A DNA stretch of 64,000 nucleotides from Megascapheus bottae (lineage: Eukaryota > Chordata > Mammalia > Rodentia > Geomyidae), in NCBI GenBank assembly GCA_024803745.1, contig JANJXV010000013.1, positions 4,030,001 to 4,094,000 of the forward strand, in the 5' to 3' direction. This document shows, piece by piece, positions 57,466 to 64,000 of the stretch. Position 1 is the first letter of the stretch. Each line of letters begins with the position of its first letter. Under the pieces are notes generated by a model. The model did not search any database. It saw only the letters and a list, made by a program, of their open reading frames with translations, and was not told where the DNA came from. Position numbers and translations under genes: made by a program.

Positions 57466-59370
57466 GTAGGATAGGAAACAGAGCTGTGATTCTGTACAGC
57501 GCTTTTTTTCTTTCTATTAATATTCTGGTCCTGTGGTGAAAACAGCTCTGCTAGGTGCTGCCAGTTGATGAGATCAAATCATTAGTAGAATTTGCTGGGC
57601 ATTTTGTTCCCTAAGAGGGTTGGAGGGATTTGTGGGTCTGTGATTTCAACTTCTTAAAGTGATATTGTGTGTTTGTGCAGATGAAAGGAGGGTTGTTATG
57701 GCAGGATTTGTTTTTGCACTTATTTATGTCTCATAATGGAAATATCTATAGTAGTAGAGTAGCACACACATCATTTAAATATACCATATCAGGAAAGCCT
57801 ATGTGTGATAATTAGCTTTTCATTTAAAAAAAAAAAAAAAGCATGTCCTCTATATTTGAAAAAGCCAATCAGCTTTACTGTGGCTTGACATATTGTTTCT
57901 GATTGGAGAATTCTGATATTCTACATTTTAGAATAATTTTTTAATGAAAAACAAATCTTTAGGCCCCGCTGTGAAACACAAATGCCAACTGATTCTATTT
58001 TGATGACAAATAAATGAAATATTTTGCATAATCAGAAATTGAAATAGAAAAAAGACAAAACCATTAAGCAGTACTTATGTGGGTTTATTTTATAGAAGAT
58101 AATAAAAATGTTCAGATGAACTTTTTTCTGTCCTCAGTTCTAAATAGTGTAAATTCCATAAGTGCTGGCTATTTGAATAAAATTATACTATTAATTTTAG
58201 AAAAATCAAAGAGAACATGTATTCATTATCTTTCTTTCATTATGTATGTAAGCATTCCATGAGTTCGTTTGAGTCATGTCTTTTCTATCTCATATTGATT
58301 GGATACCCATTAAATGTGACAAAATCAATAGCTTAGAGCATGAGATTAAGTATGTATTTTTATACTGTGCATACTCTTTAATATTAACAAAACACTATTT
58401 AATATTGAAGCCACAAATCAAATTTCATATTGTATGGCATTATTTTACCTTTTTATTTTTAAAGGAAACTTTTATAAGTTAAATCCAGAAAATCTCAATA
58501 GATTATCTTTCCAAAGGACCTAGTTACCACTTGATAGCTTCAATCAGTTCTTAGTGGGCATAGAACCCAGAATTTCTGGTTGGACTAGTGGACAGATTTC
58601 TAAATTATACAATGTCACCTGATACTACTTTGAAAAATAGCATTTATTTTTGCTAGTACCATTAGGAGAATAATAGACTAAACTCAGTGAAAAAAAAAAA
58701 GAAAAGGAGTTAACTAGGAAAATGCATGTCATTGTAGGATATGGAGAAGAAATGATGGCCTTGTGTGTTTCACCTCTCCTAAAGGGTTGTACTTGGCGTT
58801 TCTTGAGAAAATATTGTCAAATCTGAATTACATATTTTTTTCTGTTGCATATGTTTTACAATCATTTAATACATAGTAGTAAATTTATAAATAGTAGCTC
58901 AAACCATAATAATTGAGCTGCTGTTAAATATAATTAGCATTGTTAAATAAGTTATGAATGCATATTACTTGAACTTTTAACATTTCTTGCAATGAACATT
59001 GGGATCCAATTTGTTCCTATAAAATATATATCTAATATATAGTATACAATATAAAATTCAATGTGTATAATTTAGTATACAATGTAAAATTCAATATATA
59101 TAATTGAATACAAAATATGTGACTATTTTTATTCACTTAATCAGGTATCAATTACCACAAGTAGTAGGACAAATGTAAGATAATATGTGAGAAAAACTGT
59201 CACTAATCCACTGTTTTCATATGCATTCTAGAGTGTAATTTATAAAATCTTTAAAGCACAGACATATTTATAACAAAGTTATCTTACAGTGTTTAAAGGA
59301 TCACTAAGCTGAAAGATGCCCCAGACTTCCTAGAGGACTTCAGAGTGCAAATTCACTGTTTACCTCACCT
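57466..59370 (+). other. Start of the intron after the DLG-type exon
   Basis: Begins with GTAGGA. AT-rich, unique, with no SINE; no exon with paired signals was found. Confidence 0.55.
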
Positions 59371-59382
59371 CATCAATATTTT

Positions 59383-59755
59383 TATATAGTTTTCTTATTT
59401 CAATGTATAGAGGGTTACAGTTATATGTACCAGATAGAGGGTGCATTACTTCTCACACATTGATATCCCTTCTTATGCTTTTGTCCCCATTTCCCTCCTC
59501 CCACCCCTCCACTCATTTTTCCCCTCCTATTTCAAATAAACAATAAACAGCTATATAATATACCAGATAACAAAGTGGGATAATGTAACAAGTGAGATTA
59601 ACCAAAGGGTGACACAAAAGAAGAAAGAAAAACATAATACATAAAGAATAACAGCCGCTCTTGTTTCGGTGTCCTGGAGTCCATTAAATTGGCCTCATTA
59701 TATAAGGTCTCATGTATCTAGGGTTTGAGGTATTGTAAACTTACGTTAGGAGCTG
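59383..59755 (-). mobile_element. L1 3' UTR fragment with TSD
   Basis: Reversed L1 3' UTR, with CATCAATATTTT at 59371-59382 and 59756-59767. Most of ORF2 is absent. Confidence 0.92.
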
Positions 59756-59767
59756 CATCAATATTTT

Positions 59768-61032
59768 ATTCCTTCTTTTTACAAGAACTATATACTAGGG
59801 ATGCTCCTTTTTTCCTGGAACTTCTCCAACAAGTTGGAAACTTAAATTTCTTCTCTCTTCAATTTCATCTCTTTTTTTCTCAATGTAACACCAAATGTCA
59901 GCTTCACGCTCAAGGGAGAACACTGTACATCCTCCTTGTGGTTTCTGGTACTCTACACAATCCGTGGACTTTCTCTAGTAACATACTAGAGAAATTATCC
60001 CTGAAAGTATAGTCTTCATCTCTTCTTTCTCTAGCATTAATCCACTTTATAACAGCTCTGGATGTGCTGCTTTCTTAGTAAAATTGGAATTTTCAACTGT
60101 CTTGATCTGTCTAGATTCCATTTCATCCACATCACATCTCCATATCATAGATGACCACTTAGTGGCTTCAAAATTTTCCATGGCAGGAAACAAAATCTTT
60201 CCTGGGAAATAGCATCTTAGCCCTTTCTTCCTCTTCTGCTTTGTCACAAAAGGTACTTAGTGACCTGGATCCTCCAAGCCCTCTGAGTTTTAGTCCATAT
60301 TATACAAACCATCAAAACAAAACCTTTGTCTTTGCTTCACAGCCTTAAGAATAAATGTTAGAAGATTAATGAGAAGAGAGATCATGACAAATCGAGAACT
60401 ATCACTGCATTAATGGCAATATAAATGGATTTATTAGACACAATGGAGAGGCATTTGAATTTTTTTTTTTACATAGAACAAGCAGGGAATAACTGTGGCA
60501 CATTACCTGGAATTTAAACTCTCAGCTAAAAGAATGCTACCCTAGATCATAACTCCTATAACTGGTTGCTGAATGTCTTAAGTGTTCTAGTTCAGAGAGA
60601 CAGATGTTTTACAGAACTTGTGCAAATGTGGAGTAAGATCTTTGGGGCTAGAAGATCATCAGAACAGCTCAAACAGACTCTCTGCCTCAGATTGGAAGGT
60701 CTTCCCAGATGTTTTATAAGAAGATTGAGTCATCTTTTTCAACTCTTACTACAGTTGTCACCACTGAGAAAGGAACATGACTTAATGTGAAAAACCAAGC
60801 TCTAGATAAACACTTAGATTTAAATGACACAAGCTTAAGAACTTGGACAATTTGTTTAACACCCCTGCTTCCCTACCCTCCATTTCCATATTTGTGACAA
60901 GAATGTTTAAACTATGTTGTTAATAAAGCATGTAAACTACCTAACACAATCTCTAACAATGTGGGAAGATTTCAGTTTAGGAACATTTACTGCGTAGTTA
61001 AAGCATATTCAATGAATCCTTTCTCTGGGATG
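59768..61032. other. Unique intronic DNA
   Basis: Short ORFs only; no repeat or exon supported. Confidence 0.5.
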
Positions 61033-61157
61033 ATAACTGAGGAAATGGGGACCAAGACATGTGAAAGGGTATCAATGTATGGGAATTAATGCACCATCTA
61101 TCTGCCAAATATCATGTAACCCTTCTATTAATTACAAGAAAAATATATGAAAAAAAC
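61033..61157 (+). mobile_element. Very short L1 3' end
   Basis: The last 125 bases of the L1 3' UTR (GACCAAGACATGTGAAAGGG, then ATTAATTACAAGAAAAATAT) and a short A tail. No clear TSD. Confidence 0.9.
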
Positions 61158-62626
61158 AGATTAAATACAATGTAAGAACTAAGGCAACACATTTTCTTTG
61201 TATTGAAAGTTTCTAAGAATGTTTTGGATGAAGAAAACCTAATAAGTTTGACAGCTAAAATGTACAGAAAATAAACTATGTGGAGACAATGCTGCTAGTT
61301 GAATGAATGAAGGAAGGAAGGAATGCTATTAGATAAATGGTTAATGAAACTGTTGTTTTAGATAATAGTCTATTCTGAACTAAATGTAGTGAAATTAAAG
61401 AAGTCCATGGATTTTTTTCTATGAAGGAGCACTCAAGACTTAGGCAACAGCATAAAGTACTTGAAATAGCACAGAAAGAATCAAACTAAATATGTACTTG
61501 GTTATGTTGAGTACCCAGACATATCTGTATGTGTAAAATACAACAGTACTTTATTATATCTCTTGGGTACTTTACTTCCTATCTCTAATATTATTCTAAA
61601 GTATATTATTTCTGTCTATAGACATATTTAGGTTCAGTAGCCATCTTAATAAGGTAATAGAGGAGTTATAGATTGCTACCATTTCAGATATCCATTAACC
61701 ATCTTACAGACCTCCCAAAATAGTTTTAAAATAATTAGAAATATAACTTCACTATGTTAAGTTAAATTACTGCTGTAGTAATTTATTAATAAGGGCATGA
61801 TGGTACTATTAAATTTTAATATGTTTAACAGGTTAATGTGCATAATAAAATTCAAATAGAATGGAAAGCGGAGCAGGCAGCATAAAGGAAGCTTTTATTG
61901 ATGTTGTTAATATGACATCTGCTATGTAAATATGATTTCACTTTCCACCTCTGTTAACCAGCAGGCTTTTAAATGAATGAAAGCCACATAGACATTTTCT
62001 AAAAGGAAATAAAAGTTGTTGCTGGAAATTTAAAAGAAATTTTTATCAAAGCTAGTATGATATGTTATTATGACCTAAACAGATTAAAAAATACCATGTT
62101 CTTTTGGAAGTGGACTCCTACTAGAAACTTTTTTCAACTATAGTTTCCTAGGATGCTAAAATAATTTTTATTCTCTACCATAGCTTTATATAGAGAAAAA
62201 ATGATACACATCACCAAGGCAACAAATGGTTGTCTGAGTGGCCTTGTGTTCATAAACAAAGCTATTTATTTATGCAGATGTACCATTGCATTTGTTCCCA
62301 TGGTAGAAGCAGTGCATCCAGCCATTGATTTTATTCTTCTAACAAGTTATTTATTGAATATGTACTTGGGCTTGATGTATTTGAATGTATGCAGATACCA
62401 TGAGATGTTTGTTTCTATGGAACTTTTAATCTAATAGAAAAAAATAGCTATTATGGGAATATGGAAATAACAGTGAAATGTGATAAGGAAGTGAATGAGC
62501 ATGAGGATACCTAAAGAATCTACAGTTTTAAAATAGGCAAAGCTAAAAAGGCTTTCCTAAGAAAAATAGGCTTCTGTGTACAATGAAGAATATAATGGAA
62601 TGGTAAGGTATCCCAGGTAAATTCCT
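61158..62626. other. Unique intronic DNA with a possible L2 piece
   Basis: 62340-62440 (TTATTTATTGAATATGTACT) may be L2. About 61850-61990 looks unusually structured and unique but cannot be classified. Confidence 0.45.
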
Positions 62627-62815
62627 AGATGGGGTGGGAGAGGGAGGAAGTAAGAGACAGAAGGGGAAGAGATGAAGAGAAAAGAAGAAATGAGAAGGGA
62701 AGGGAAAGGGAGAAGAGGAAAGAGAAGATAATAGAGAGCAAGAGAGAGGAAGCAGAAGTAGATAAAAGAAACAAGAGGGAAAGAAAAAGGGAGAAATAGA
62801 TATGAGGGAGTGAAG
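62627..62815 (+). repeat. Homopurine (GA-rich) tract
   Basis: About 190 bases with very few pyrimidines on the plus strand, mostly GGGAA, GAGA and AAGA units without a fixed period. Minus-strand Ser/Phe/Leu/Pro ORFs over it are artefacts of the composition. Confidence 0.85.
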
Positions 62816-64000
62816 GTCAATATTGCTGGGATGTAAAGTATCCAAGATGAGTAACAGGTTGTATGGATTCAGATAAAGAGATGGGCCTAATCATAAGTTG
62901 AGATGTTTATTATTTTAAGGGAAATAGTGTTTAGATACCTGTTATTCAGCCTACTGTCTGCAAGACAGGCTAGGTAAAACCTAGTAAATATCATAGAAAC
63001 ATATAAACACAAGTAATAAGTTTAGGAGCATACATCTGTGGCATATTAAAAGTAAACTTTCAAACAAGAACTACAATGTCACATGTTCTATAGAGAGCAA
63101 TGTGTTTGAAAGGATTCTTCTTTATAAGAATTTTGTTTTATGAAACCAAGATAGACTTGCAAAGGAAACAAGGGCAAATAAAAAACTGCAAATCAAGTAA
63201 TATTTAAGCCTATGCTGTTCAATCGAAATCTCTTTATAAAGCAAAAACAAACTCATCACTTCCTTCTATTATGTCATCTGAATGTTTGTAGATAGGATTT
63301 TCTTTAAGCAGATTATTCACGATTACAGCCGCCCAAGAGACCTGTCTCATTGCAGTTATGTGTGCTTCATCAAAAGCAACTTGAAAATGTGCATTACATC
63401 AAGATTCAGAAAATACAGTATAGAATTTTCCACTTCTTAGTAATCTACTTCAATTTAGTATCTCTGAGCCTTAATTTTGCAACTTTGAAATCAGGGTCAT
63501 AATATATGGTCATATCAGTACTTCCTGATTATTTTACAGATTCAAATTTATGTATTTGAAAAAATACATGCCAAGGAAAAGAGAAAATGTTAGTGTGAAC
63601 TGAGATGTTACTACCATTTCTATTCACTGTAGGGTAGAGAAAATGAGAGCTAGGACTATATATTTTTAAACTAATTTTCTGTTAATTTTAATGATAAATG
63701 AAAACTGTCCTGATATGGCTGCGGTCCCAGAGAACTGAGTGCAAAAGAGTTGGATAACAATTGCCATTCAACCACTGGTTTTGGCTTAGAGTAGCAGAAT
63801 AGAATCATTGGAAAATATGGCCTTCAGACTCAGTCTTACACGAAGTCTACAAATGGTTATTTCTGTTATCTGGGCCAAATTACTTATTTATCCAATATAA
63901 ATGTTCTTAAATAACAAGGCTCTTCAAAGGGTGGTAGCAAGGATTTACTGCAGCATTCATTACCTCCACAATTTTACCAAGTACATACAATGTGCCAGAT
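62816..64000. other. Unique intronic DNA to the window end
   Basis: No exon or clear repeat. The last 45 bases (TACCAAGTACATACAATGTG) may start an L2 copy cut by the window. Confidence 0.45.

Noticed and set aside
60566..60790. 74-codon ORF with a plausible-looking protein
   Set aside because: No recognised family, no splice sites at its ends, and the length is within chance.
62543..62845. Minus-strand Ser/Phe/Leu ORFs of about 100 codons
   Set aside because: Result of the homopurine tract; no start context, domain or splice support.

Overview
This is mammalian genomic DNA, AT-rich, and almost all of it is intergenic or intronic. The best clue to the organism is a short interspersed element present in about a dozen copies: a dimer of a tRNA-like (ID-related) left part with clear A and B boxes and a right part ending in a CCAGGACTGGC-like motif and an A-rich tail. 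It matches the published IDL-Geo SINE, described as restricted to the rodent superfamily Geomyoidea (pocket mice, kangaroo rats, pocket gophers). A second, older B1-plus-ID-like dimeric SINE is also common. I therefore read the window as a geomyoid rodent chromosome; the species cannot be fixed from sequence alone.

Layout. 1-8.9 kb: SINE and L1 debris around one notable L1 (2989-6552) that keeps its 5' promoter region and is flanked by a target-site duplication (TSD), yet lacks most of ORF1 and ORF2. 9-22 kb: ancient L1 pieces, nested SINEs and large microsatellites (GT/GA near 11.8-12.1 kb, CTTT/CCTT near 21.2-21.5 kb). 23.0-23.4 kb: a solo class II (ERVK-type) LTR with a perfect 6-bp TSD. 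24-31 kb: mostly unique sequence with a MIR, a Tigger/MER2-like DNA transposon, a decayed coding-like stretch and two copies of a short repeat carrying an RFX X-box. 31.7-51 kb: dense L1 and SINE insertions, including a twin-primed L1, an L1 with an unusually long TSD and an insertion consisting only of an A-rich tail. 51-64 kb: repeat-poor, mostly unique DNA.

The one gene segment I can support is at 57,436-57,465 on the plus strand: a first coding exon reading MDCLCIVTTK followed by a GT splice donor. This is the palmitoylated N-terminus of PSD-95-type DLG scaffold proteins. Codon usage differs from the DLG4 exon as I remember it, and the surroundings are gene-poor and AT-rich, so an alternative first exon of Dlg2 (or less likely Dlg1) is the best reading. 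Its leader carries two upstream ORFs that overlap at ATGA. No other exon, tRNA, rRNA or CRISPR was found, and nothing resembles an undescribed multi-gene system. The interesting material is retrotransposon biology and possible regulation of the DLG exon. All family assignments come from recalled consensus patterns, not from database searches.
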